Part shown: positions 14,503 to 21,985 of the stretch, in pieces
Layout of the letters: each line of letters starts with the position of its first letter
Position numbering within the stretch: position 1 is the first letter of the stretch
DNA from: Dichotomicrobium sp964650735
Lineage (GTDB): Bacteria > Pseudomonadota > Alphaproteobacteria > Rhizobiales > Rhodomicrobiaceae
Length of the DNA: 38,550 nucleotides
Assembly (NCBI GenBank): GCA_964650735.1
Contig: CAZYUT010000004.1
Span: forward strand, 1-38,550
Reading direction: 5' to 3'
The notes under the pieces: generated by a model
What the model saw: only the letters and a program-made list of their open reading frames with translations
Database searches by the model: none
Told to the model about the DNA's origin: nothing
Translations under genes and position numbers: made by a program

Positions 14503-15714
14503 ATGACGGCGGAAAAGCAAGTCATCGCGGTGTTTTTCGGGGGGCGTTCGCCCGAGCACGACGTCAGCATCGTCACGGGCCTTCAGGGTGCTGATGCGCT
14601 CGACCCGGAGCTTTACGAGATCGTCCCGGTGTATATCACAGCACGCGGCGAACTGCTCACAGGCGAAGACCTGCTCAGTCGCGATACATACATCCCCGGG
14701 ACCAGCGCTCGGGAGCGCCTCGTGGAAGTTCATCTCGATCTGACGCCAGGCGATCGCGGCCGGTTGATGACCACAGGCGGGTCGTTGTTCCAGCGCGCCA
14801 AGACGATCGAATTCGACACCGCGCTGCTCGCGTTTCACGGGCTTTACGGCGAAGACGGACGCCTGCAGGGCGCGCTGGAGATGGCGGACATCGCCTACAC
14901 GGGCATGCGCGCCTTCGCTTCTACCATCACCATGGACAAAGTGGCGACCAAACGCCTTCTGGCGGATACTGATATCGCCGTGCTGCCTTTCCGCGAGATC
15001 AAGCGCCCGGCGCAGGGGCTGCTGCTGAGCGAGGAGGAGTTGCAGGCGCAGATCGGCGACTTCGCGTTTCCGTGCATCATCAAGCCTTCGCATCTGGGCA
15101 GCAGCATCGGTGTGGCGCGCGTCGACACCGTGGAAGAGCTGGGCGCCGTATTGCCAGGATTGTTCAAGTATGACAGCGCGGCGATCCTTGAGCCTTTTGT
15201 CGAGAATATGGTCGAATACAACCTCGCGGTCGCCCGCATCGACGGCGAAGTGCGCACATCGGCTATAGAGAAGCCGAAGCGCGCGGAAGAACTGCTCGAT
15301 TTCAAGCAGAAGTATCTCTCCGGCGGAGGCGACAAGGGCGGCAGCAAATCACCAGGCGCAGGGCGCGCGAGCGAGGGGATGCTGTCGCTGACGCGCGAGC
15401 TGAACCCGGACTTGCCGGCCGGGGTCGAGGATCGTCTGCGCGGCTGGGCCTGCACGGCCTATGAGCACTTTCACGGCACCGGCGCGCCGCGCTTCGACTT
15501 CATCGGCAACGAGGCGACCGGCGAATTCTGGTTGAACGAGGTCAACCCCTGCCCCGGCTCGTTCGGCTATTTCCTCTGGGAAGCAGCGGAGCGGCCAATG
15601 TTGTTCGCCGACCTGCTGGAGCATCTTATCAACGAGGCCGCCGAGTGCCGCGCAGCTGCAGAGCTTCCCGATGATCCGACGCCCGAAGATGCGCGTTTGT
15701 TCCCAAGGCGTTGA
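14503..15714 (+). CDS. D-alanine--D-alanine ligase-like ATP-grasp protein
   Basis: This 403-residue ATP-grasp protein (GTG at 14488 also possible) shares the Ddl fold: GGRSPEHDVSIV (E18), FHGLYGEDGRLQGALE, YTGMRAFASTITMDK, CIIKPSHLGSSIGVA (K194), RFDF (R330, D332) and LNEVNPCPGSFGYFLWE (E346, N348). These match DdlB E15, K144, R255/D257 and E270/N272. It is longer than usual Ddl (about 300-370) and its omega loop differs: where DdlB has the tyrosine that closes over the active site, residues 273-286 here are glycine- and lysine-rich. The second amino acid may therefore not be D-Ala. It is divergent from the VanX-like/MurF-like operon and abuts regB with no gap. An essential housekeeping Ddl is probably encoded elsewhere. 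Confidence 0.82.
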   Translation: MTAEKQVIAVFFGGRSPEHDVSIVTGLQGADALDPELYEIVPVYITARGELLTGEDLLSRDTYIPGTSARERLVEVHLDLTPGDRGRLMTTGGSLFQRAKTIEFDTALLAFHGLYGEDGRLQGALEMADIAYTGMRAFASTITMDKVATKRLLADTDIAVLPFREIKRPAQGLLLSEEELQAQIGDFAFPCIIKPSHLGSSIGVARVDTVEELGAVLPGLFKYDSAAILEPFVENMVEYNLAVARIDGEVRTSAIEKPKRAEELLDFKQKYLSGGGDKGGSKSPGAGRASEGMLSLTRELNPDLPAGVEDRLRGWACTAYEHFHGTGAPRFDFIGNEATGEFWLNEVNPCPGSFGYFLWEAAERPMLFADLLEHLINEAAECRAAAELPDDPTPEDARLFPRR

Positions 15715-17085
15715 ATGCCGAGAGCTTTGCAACTCAGAGACGAGCTTCCCTTGACCGGTCCCGTGAACCCCGCGCACGAAAGCAGCGGCCTGCGCCTTCA
15801 GACGACCGTGCGTCTGCGCTGGGTTGCGGTCGGCGGCCAGCTGATCACGGTCTTTTTCGTCGATCAGGTGCTTGGATTCGGCTTCCCGATCATCGCCTGC
15901 CTGATCGTGATCGCTGTCTCCGCGATTCTCAACCTGTTCCTGACCCAGCACCCCGCCAGCAAGCGCCTCAGCGACGGCCCGGCCATGTGGCTGATGGGCT
16001 TTGATATTCTCCAGCTTGGCGTGCTGTTGTTTTTGACCGGTGGCCTGAAGAACCCGTTTGCGCTGCTGATTGTGGTGCCGGTGGCGGTGTCGGCGTCGTC
16101 GCTGCCGCTGTCGAAGACCATGCTGCTGTCGGGATTTGCGATCCTGTGCGCTACGGTGCTGATCTGGTTCCATTTTCCACTGCCCTGGGCGAGCCAGCCA
16201 GCGCCGGTCCTGCCGGAGGTCTACATCTACGGTGTGTGGACCGCGCTCACCAGCTGCATCGTCTTTTCCGCCGTCTATTCTTGGCGGGTCGGACAGGAGC
16301 GGCGGCAAATGTCGGAGGCGCTTTCGGCCGCCGAGATGGTGCTGGCGCGCGAGCAGCGGCTTTCTGCGCTCGACGGGCTGGCGGCGGCCGCCGCGCATGA
16401 GCTAGGTACCCCGCTCGGCACGATCACACTCGTTAGCAAGGAGTTGCTCCGCTCGATGCCGGAAAACTCGCCGCATTACGAGGACGTCGCGCTCTTGCGC
16501 AGCCAGGCCGAGCGGTGCCGCGAAATCCTCGGCCGCCTGTCGGGGCGCACGCAGGAGCATGACGAGGTGTTCGAGCGCATGCCGATCGGTCAGATGATCG
16601 AGGAGGTTATTGAACCCTACCGGCAGACCGGCGCCGAGATCGCCGTGACCGTCCATGCGATAGAAGGCGACGAGAAAGCCGGCGGCGAACCGGTCATGCG
16701 CCGCAATCCCGGCATCATCTACAGCATCGGAAACCTCGTGGAGAACGCTGTGGATTTCGCTCGCGAAAGGGTGGAGATCACAGCCGTCTGGGACCGGCGC
16801 AGCGTGTATCTGACTGTTCGTGACGATGGACCCGGCTTTCAGCCCGGCATCATGAGCCGTCTTGGCGAGCCTTACGTGACCACCCGCCCACAGGCCCAAC
16901 GGCGCGGCGGCGTTCCCGAGACTGGGCTGGGACTGGGCTTTTTCATCGCCAAAACCTTGCTCGAACGCTCTGGCGCGCGCTTGTCCCTGCGCAACGCCCG
17001 CCCGCCTCGAACAGGCGCGGTCGTCGAAATCACCTGGCCGCGCGAAGCCTTCTACCGCGCCAAAGAACTCGTGCAGACGGCCTGA
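15715..17085 (+). CDS. regB: Redox-sensing histidine kinase RegB/PrrB/ActS
   Basis: RegB senses redox state through quinones and a cysteine, and phosphorylates RegA to control respiration, carbon or nitrogen fixation and photosynthesis genes. The 456-residue protein has about six membrane segments (residues 35-195) and the quinone-site heptapeptide GGLKNPF (109-115). The H-box AAAHELGTPLG has H228, and the redox-box cysteine C268 lies in AERCREILGRL. The 40-residue H-to-C spacing equals RegB H225/C265 of Rhodobacter as I recall it. N, G1 and G2 boxes follow (NLVENAVDFA, DDGPGF, GLGLGFF). The ATG directly follows the Ddl-like stop, so the two are cotranscribed, an unusual partner for regB. Confidence 0.93.
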   Translation: MPRALQLRDELPLTGPVNPAHESSGLRLQTTVRLRWVAVGGQLITVFFVDQVLGFGFPIIACLIVIAVSAILNLFLTQHPASKRLSDGPAMWLMGFDILQLGVLLFLTGGLKNPFALLIVVPVAVSASSLPLSKTMLLSGFAILCATVLIWFHFPLPWASQPAPVLPEVYIYGVWTALTSCIVFSAVYSWRVGQERRQMSEALSAAEMVLAREQRLSALDGLAAAAAHELGTPLGTITLVSKELLRSMPENSPHYEDVALLRSQAERCREILGRLSGRTQEHDEVFERMPIGQMIEEVIEPYRQTGAEIAVTVHAIEGDEKAGGEPVMRRNPGIIYSIGNLVENAVDFARERVEITAVWDRRSVYLTVRDDGPGFQPGIMSRLGEPYVTTRPQAQRRGGVPETGLGLGFFIAKTLLERSGARLSLRNARPPRTGAVVEITWPREAFYRAKELVQTA

Positions 17086-17208
17086 TCCGATCAAATTCCG
17101 CGTAACGGCGTTGCGCCGCTCATCATTCCAGCGCTTTTCCTGCGGGCTGGTGTAATCCATGTTTAGGTTCGCTCGCGTATTATCAGATGAAAGAAAGGAG
17201 TACGTGAG

Positions 17209-17772
17209 ATGGCCGTGATGGAACCCGAAGCGAAAACCAAGATCGGGGCGGATAACACCCTGCTCGTCGTGGACGATGACAAGCCGTTCCTAAGCCGCCT
17301 CGTGCGTGCCATGGAGTCGCGCGGATTTGCGGTCCGTAGCGCCGAGAGCGTCGCTGAAGGGATGAGGGAAATTCGCGCAGACCCGCCCGCTTACGCCGTC
17401 ATCGATATGCGTCTTGAGGATGGCAATGGTCTGGACGTGGTGCGGCTGTTGCATGATCTGCGCCCCGACAGCCGCGCGATCGTGCTGACCGGCTACGGCA
17501 ATATCACCACCGCTGTCGCGGCGGTGAAGATGGGGGCTGTCGATTATCTGGCGAAACCAGCGGACGCGGACGATGTGTACGCCGCGCTTCTCGCCACGCA
17601 GGAGACTCACGCGCCGCCGCCGGAAAACCCCATGTCGGCTGATCGGGTGCGCTGGGAGCACATTCAACGGATCTATGAGCTGTGCGACCGCAACGTGTCG
17701 GAGACAGCGCGCAAGCTTAACATGCACCGCCGGACATTACAGCGAATCCTGGCAAAGCGCGCGCCGAAGTAG
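17209..17772 (+). CDS. regA: Redox response regulator RegA/PrrA/ActR
   Basis: This 187-residue regulator has a receiver domain (acidic pocket D22-D24, phosphoacceptor D66 in VIDMRLEDGNG, K116 in LAKPAD) and a Fis-type helix-turn-helix at the C-terminus. The latter, NVSETARKLNMHRRTLQRIL, is the highly conserved RegA/PrrA/ActR DNA-binding helix pair. It follows regB by 123 bp, long enough for its own promoter: a -10-like TATTAT lies at 17178-17183, though no good -35 is seen. AAAGGAG precedes the ATG. SenC/PrrC, often between regB and regA, is absent. Confidence 0.95.
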   Translation: MAVMEPEAKTKIGADNTLLVVDDDKPFLSRLVRAMESRGFAVRSAESVAEGMREIRADPPAYAVIDMRLEDGNGLDVVRLLHDLRPDSRAIVLTGYGNITTAVAAVKMGAVDYLAKPADADDVYAALLATQETHAPPPENPMSADRVRWEHIQRIYELCDRNVSETARKLNMHRRTLQRILAKRAPK

Positions 17773-17784
17773 CGGCGGCGCGCG

Positions 17785-18402
17785 TCACAGGTCTTGCTGG
17801 GGCCGTAGCGCGGCCGGCGTTTCCGGCTTAACCGGACGGATGTCGTAAAGAACCGAACCCTTATCTTCGTCCGCAGCGCCGACGCGGATCGCGATATTCC
17901 CGGTGACCGCTGCGCCATCCTCTGCAGCGACGACCTCAAAGGTGAAGGTTTCGCCGTCAGTCGTCGTGATCGTAAGGCGATCGCCGGCCGTGAGCCCATT
18001 GAAGCGTGCGGGTTTTACCGCGAGGCCCGCCCCGTCTTTCTGCGCCACCGCCTGCTCAGCAAGCACCGGCGAGGGGATGGCCTGGCCGCTCACCTCTTCC
18101 AACACGGCAATCGCCGGCTCCATCGATGTCCCGCCGTCGACACGCTCCAGGATCTTATCGCCGCTGGCGCCAGCGCGCTCGCGCCAGACCGGGGCTGCCG
18201 AGTGCAAATCTGAGACAACGACCCGATCCTCCAGCGCGTGCATCCACAACGCCTGATCCAGCGCGCGGCCTGCCTTAGACCAGTCAACCTGCGCCGCCTG
18301 CCACCCGCCAAAACCAATCGCAGCCGCCAGTGCCAGCATACGCGATGCGCGCCAGCCGGCTGCCAAGGCGGACTTCGAGCATCTACGGCATGGGTGCGTC
18401 AT
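17785..18402 (-). CDS. Uncharacterised membrane-anchored protein
   Basis: I do not recognise this 205-residue protein. It starts MTHPCRRC (a CxxC pair), has one hydrophobic segment at about residues 20-38, and then a soluble part. A beta-rich C-terminal stretch (GDRLTITTTDGETFTFEVV) weakly recalls a small beta-barrel, but no catalytic motif is seen; a sortase was considered, and its TLxTC cysteine is missing. AAGGAG eight bases before the ATG supports translation. It converges on regA with a 12-bp gap. Location is probably the inner membrane with a periplasmic domain. Confidence 0.7.
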   Translation of the reverse strand: MTHPCRRCSKSALAAGWRASRMLALAAAIGFGGWQAAQVDWSKAGRALDQALWMHALEDRVVVSDLHSAAPVWRERAGASGDKILERVDGGTSMEPAIAVLEEVSGQAIPSPVLAEQAVAQKDGAGLAVKPARFNGLTAGDRLTITTTDGETFTFEVVAAEDGAAVTGNIAIRVGAADEDKGSVLYDIRPVKPETPAALRPQQDL

Positions 18403-18693
18403 GTCTCGGTCTCCTTATCTGGCGGCGTGGCCGGTCAGGGTACAGCAACCCGCGCGCGGCGGCAAAGCTTCCGGCCCCATACTGCGGCGATCTGACCGCT
18501 TCTTGGATAAATGCGGAGACTTTCACAAGAACGCGGAGACTCTGTGACCACCGCGACAGCAAAGGCAAGACCGCCTGGCGTACGCTGTACCAGTCCGCCA
18601 GGGGTCTGGTTCTTGGGCTGCTGCCAGCGAGGCCGACGCGTTTGCGAGCGCCGGTCACCGACGGGCCAGACCGCAAGAACGCAACGAGAAGTA
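18403..18693. other. Non-coding stretch with short direct and inverted repeats
   Basis: About 290 bp between two minus-strand genes with no convincing gene on either strand. GCGGAGACT occurs twice 20 bp apart (18513-18521, 18533-18541). GGTCTGG (18603-18609) pairs perfectly with CCAGACC (18666-18672) across a 56-nt loop. It could hold a promoter for the downstream minus gene, a small RNA or a decayed gene; nothing decides between these. Confidence 0.35.
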
Positions 18694-18924
18694 TCATGAC
18701 TTGCCGCCGATCGGAAGCAGGTTGTCGTGAACTCCCCAAACTGGGTTGTCTTTTGGCAACGGGGCCTCCTGCGCCGGCTGCGCGGGCCGGTTGACATCCG
18801 AAGACGCCTGCCTCGCGCCGAAAACGCCCAGCAGCACGAAGATCAGGAAGAGCGCCATGCCGAACACGAGATCGGCGAGTGCCTGGCGGATGTGCCGTTT
18901 CTGATCAGACGGTTGGGTGTCCAT
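18694..18924 (-). CDS. Small single-pass membrane protein, unknown
   Basis: A 76-residue protein with a charged cytoplasmic lead (MDTQPSDQKRHIRQ), one strong membrane helix (LADLVFGMALFLIFVLLGVFG, about 15-35) and a proline-rich tail ending in NPVWGVHDNLLPIGGKS. I do not recognise a family. The frame is open further upstream to 19053, but that part is basic and cysteine-rich without a membrane-protein look, and AGGTGGG just before the ATG at 18924 supports this start. It may be linked to the membrane-anchored protein at 17785-18402, which lies downstream on the same strand. Confidence 0.55.
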   Translation of the reverse strand: MDTQPSDQKRHIRQALADLVFGMALFLIFVLLGVFGARQASSDVNRPAQPAQEAPLPKDNPVWGVHDNLLPIGGKS

Positions 18925-19135
18925 CTCATCCCACCTGTTTTTCTTTTTCCCAGAACGAATCGTCGAGGTCCTGCAACTGATGCGTGTTTTGCTGACCATT
19001 TCGGCCACACGTGGCCGGCAATGTGGCGGTTCAGAACAATTTTCGTGGCACATGGGCTTTCAAGGCACATGGGCGCTCACGGCGGCTGCGGCGCCGTCCT
19101 TGCCACGCCGGGCGCTTTTCGCGTATCCGAGAATC

Positions 19136-20182
19136 ATGGAACCGAACGAGACCGGCGCCGCACCGCGGCAACGGCCCGGACTTGAGGACTACGTTAAGGG
19201 CGTTCGCAGCGGCGACCGCGCCATGCTCGCGCGCGCCATTACGCTCATTGAAAGCCGTCAGCGGCGCGACCGCGCCATTGCCGCCAAGCTGTTGCAGCAG
19301 ATTCTGCCCTACACCGGCACGGCCTATCGCATCGGACTGACCGGCTCGCCCGGCGCAGGCAAGTCCACGACAATCGACCAGCTCGGCGCGAACCTGACCG
19401 CGAACGGCCACCGCGTGGCCGTGCTGGCCGTCGACCCCACCTCGCAGCGCACCGGCGGCTCGATCCTCGGCGACAAGACGCGCATGGCAAGGCTCGCCGC
19501 CGAAGAGCGCGCCTTCATCCGCCCCTCGCCTTCCGCCGGGACGCTCGGCGGCGTCACACGCACCACGCGGGAGACCATGCTGCTCTGCGAGGCGGCCGGG
19601 TTCGATGTCATCATCGTGGAGACGGTCGGCGTGGGGCAGTCGGAGGTCGCGGTCGCCAATATGGTCGATTTCTTCCTCGTGCTGCTGCTGCCCGGCGCGG
19701 GCGACGACCTGCAGGGCCTGAAGAAGGGCGTGTTGGAGCTGGCCGACATGATTGCGGTGAACAAGGCCGACGGCGACAACCTCGACCGCGCGCGGCGCAC
19801 GGCGAACGACTATCGCAACGCGCTGCAAATCCTCACGCCGCCCAGCCCGAACTGGCGCGCGCCGGTCATCACCATCTCTGGCCTGCGAAATATCGGGCTG
19901 GATGAACTGTGGCAGCAGATCGAGCGCTATCACGATATCATGTCGCGCAGCGGCGAATGGCAGGGCAAGCGCCGGGAACAGGCGGTGGCATGGATGCATG
20001 ATCTGATCGAGGCGCGGCTGCGCGCGGCGCTCACCGACGATCCGGCCATTGGCGAGAAACTGCAGGCGCTTGAGGCGCGCGTGCGCGCGGGCGAAATGGT
20101 GCCCAGCCTGGCGGCCGAGGAGATCGCATCGGCGCTCGGCCTGAGCGCGCTGTCGCAGGGGACGGCGGAAGGGGAAACATGA
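19136..20182 (+). CDS. meaB: Methylmalonyl-CoA mutase-associated G3E GTPase MeaB (ArgK family)
   Basis: MeaB is a GTPase chaperone that guards adenosylcobalamin-dependent mutases and gates cofactor loading. The 348-residue protein has P-loop GLTGSPGAGKST (68-79), switch region AVDPTSQRTGGSILGDKTRM, ETVGVGQSE, the base-specificity motif NKAD and a C-terminal helical dimerisation arm. The ATG at 19136 is chosen because the frame upstream, open to 18917, shows no homology. No mutase gene is in the window; both methylmalonyl-CoA mutase and ethylmalonyl-CoA mutase are possible clients. The stop overlaps the pcp start (ATGA). Confidence 0.94.
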   Translation: MEPNETGAAPRQRPGLEDYVKGVRSGDRAMLARAITLIESRQRRDRAIAAKLLQQILPYTGTAYRIGLTGSPGAGKSTTIDQLGANLTANGHRVAVLAVDPTSQRTGGSILGDKTRMARLAAEERAFIRPSPSAGTLGGVTRTTRETMLLCEAAGFDVIIVETVGVGQSEVAVANMVDFFLVLLLPGAGDDLQGLKKGVLELADMIAVNKADGDNLDRARRTANDYRNALQILTPPSPNWRAPVITISGLRNIGLDELWQQIERYHDIMSRSGEWQGKRREQAVAWMHDLIEARLRAALTDDPAIGEKLQALEARVRAGEMVPSLAAEEIASALGLSALSQGTAEGET

Positions 20183-20784
20183 GCGGGGCAGAGGTGCTGA
20201 TCACCGGCTTCGGGCCGTTTCCCGGCGTGGCGTGGAATCCTTCCGGCTGGCTGGTGCAGACACTGGCGCGCGCGCATGAGCGCCGGGTTGCCGCCGCCGT
20301 GCTGCCGGTGAGTTGGACGGGCGCCTGGGCCGCGCTGGAGCCGCTGCTAGAGGCGGCACAGCCGCGGCAGGTCATCCTCTTCGGCGTGTCACGCGAGGCG
20401 CAGGGCATTCATCTGGAGCAGCGGGCCTACAACGAGCGTGCGCCGCACCCCGACGCGGACGGGGCGGCCCCGGACAATCTACGGCTGCTGCCTTCGCATG
20501 CCGAAAGCCTCGACGCGACGCTGCCGCTTGCATCGATCGCTTCGACCGTCGCTTCGGCGGGCATTCGTGTGAAGCTGTCCAGCGATCCGGGCCGCTATCT
20601 CTGCAACGCCCTGCTCTTCCGCACGCTGCACTGGGCGCAAGGCACGCCGACGCGCGTGGGCTTCGTTCACATCCCGCAGATCGCCGAAACCGGCCCGCTG
20701 ACGCCTGCACAGGCCTTGACCGGCGCGCGGCTTATCGTCGAAACCGCCATAAGCGCGGAAAGCGCCGTCCCAGCCACCGCCTGA
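20179..20784 (+). CDS. pcp: Pyroglutamyl-peptidase I (peptidase C15)
   Basis: This 201-residue protein removes N-terminal pyroglutamate from peptides. The opening ITGFGPFPGVAWNPS is the family signature. The catalytic cysteine sits in SSDPGRYLCNALLFR and the histidine in VGFVHIPQ; the acidic partner is likely in the divergent FGVSREAQGIHLEQRAYNE segment, which departs from the usual ERVAxN pattern. It overlaps meaB by ATGA and precedes zapE by 8 bp, a tight operon joining three unrelated functions. The family call is good; the altered segment leaves some doubt about specificity. Confidence 0.85.
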   Translation: MSGAEVLITGFGPFPGVAWNPSGWLVQTLARAHERRVAAAVLPVSWTGAWAALEPLLEAAQPRQVILFGVSREAQGIHLEQRAYNERAPHPDADGAAPDNLRLLPSHAESLDATLPLASIASTVASAGIRVKLSSDPGRYLCNALLFRTLHWAQGTPTRVGFVHIPQIAETGPLTPAQALTGARLIVETAISAESAVPATA

Positions 20785-20792
20785 AGGCCGCC

Positions 20793-21914
20793 ATGTCATC
20801 CAAACCGCCAGCAGAACTCCGCGAGCGCTACCGCGAGATGCTGAGGGTGGGCGCGCTCTATCCCGACCCGGCCCAGGCGATGGCGGTGGAAAAACTGCAG
20901 CTACTCGCCAACCGCATCGCGCGCTACCGCCGCCCCACGCGCACCGACCCGCTCTCTTTCTTCACGCGCAAGCGCGGAGAGGTGCCGTGCGGATTGTACA
21001 TCTTCGGGGGCGTCGGAGGCGGCAAGACGATGCTAATGGACCTGTTTTTCAATAGCCTCGACATAAGCGCGAAGCGCCGCGACCATTTCCACGCTTTCAT
21101 GGCCGACGTGCATGAGCGCGCCGCGCAATTCCGAAGGATCGCCAAGGGCGACCCGATCGAGCAGGTGGCGAGGAATATCGCCAAGGACACGCGTCTCATC
21201 TGCTTCGACGAGTTCCACGTCACCGACATCGCCGACGCCATGATCCTGGGGCGGCTGTTTCATGTGCTGTTCGAGGCGGGCGTGGTGCTGGTGGCGACCT
21301 CGAACGTGCCTCCGCGCGATCTCTACAAGGACGGGCTGAACCGCAACCTGTTCGAGCCGTTCATCGCCGAGCTGGAGCAGCGGGTCGAGCTTCTGGAACT
21401 CTCGGCCGCGCGGGATTACCGGCTGGAGAAGCTGACCGGCTCGCCGCTCTACTTCTCCCCGCTCGATGAGGCCGCCCGCGCGCAGATGCAAGGGCTGTGG
21501 GAAAGCCTGACCGGCACGCAAGCCGGCGAGCCGCGCGAAATTGCGGTTGCGGGGCGCTGCCTCCATGTGCCCGAGGCGGCGATGGGCGCGGCCCGCTTCA
21601 CCTTCGCCGATCTGTGCGAGCAGCCGCTTGGGTCGAACGACTATCTGGCGCTGGCCCGCGACTTCCACACGATCTTCGTGGAAGGCGTGCCGGTCATGGG
21701 GCCGGAAAAGCGCAACGAAGCGCGGCGCTTCATCACGCTCATCGACGCGCTCTACGATGCCGGCACCGGCCTCATCATCACCGCCGAGGCAGAACCCGAG
21801 GCGCTATACCAGGCCGGCGATGGCGCTTTCCTGTTCGAGCGTACGGTCTCGCGCCTGATGGAAATGCGCACGACCGGCTACCTCTCGCGCGGCCGCAACC
21901 TGACGGCATTGTGA
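20793..21914 (+). CDS. zapE: Cell division AAA ATPase ZapE (AFG1/LACE1 family)
   Basis: ZapE is an AFG1-like ATPase that associates with the divisome in bacteria; eukaryotic AFG1 works in mitochondrial protein quality control. The 373-residue protein has Walker A GGVGGGKTMLMD, Walker B ICFDEFHVTDIADAM, sensor-like VATSNVPP and the family segments LYFSPLD and GSNDYLALARDFHTIFVEGVP. A plus-strand frame stays open back into pcp; the ATG at 20793 with AAGG five bases upstream gives family length. It is third in the meaB-pcp-zapE cluster. Confidence 0.94.
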   Translation: MSSKPPAELRERYREMLRVGALYPDPAQAMAVEKLQLLANRIARYRRPTRTDPLSFFTRKRGEVPCGLYIFGGVGGGKTMLMDLFFNSLDISAKRRDHFHAFMADVHERAAQFRRIAKGDPIEQVARNIAKDTRLICFDEFHVTDIADAMILGRLFHVLFEAGVVLVATSNVPPRDLYKDGLNRNLFEPFIAELEQRVELLELSAARDYRLEKLTGSPLYFSPLDEAARAQMQGLWESLTGTQAGEPREIAVAGRCLHVPEAAMGAARFTFADLCEQPLGSNDYLALARDFHTIFVEGVPVMGPEKRNEARRFITLIDALYDAGTGLIITAEAEPEALYQAGDGAFLFERTVSRLMEMRTTGYLSRGRNLTAL

Positions 21915-21985
21915 ACATCTGTCACTTCGCGACCGGCACGCGCATGTGCTCAATACCCGCCAAGCCATAGTCAAGGGTGCGCCGC

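Noticed and set aside
17785..18402. A sortase or SAF-domain enzyme
   Set aside because: One strand pattern is reminiscent, but the TLxTC cysteine and arginine of sortases are absent and no other SAF feature is clear.
18603..18672. A tRNA or terminator at the GGTCTGG/CCAGACC inverted repeat
   Set aside because: There is no cloverleaf, no TTCGA-like T-loop and no T run; the arms are only 7 bp with a 56-nt loop.
19031..19999. A 322-codon antisense frame over meaB
   Set aside because: Same type of GC-driven shadow; the plus strand encodes an unmistakable MeaB.
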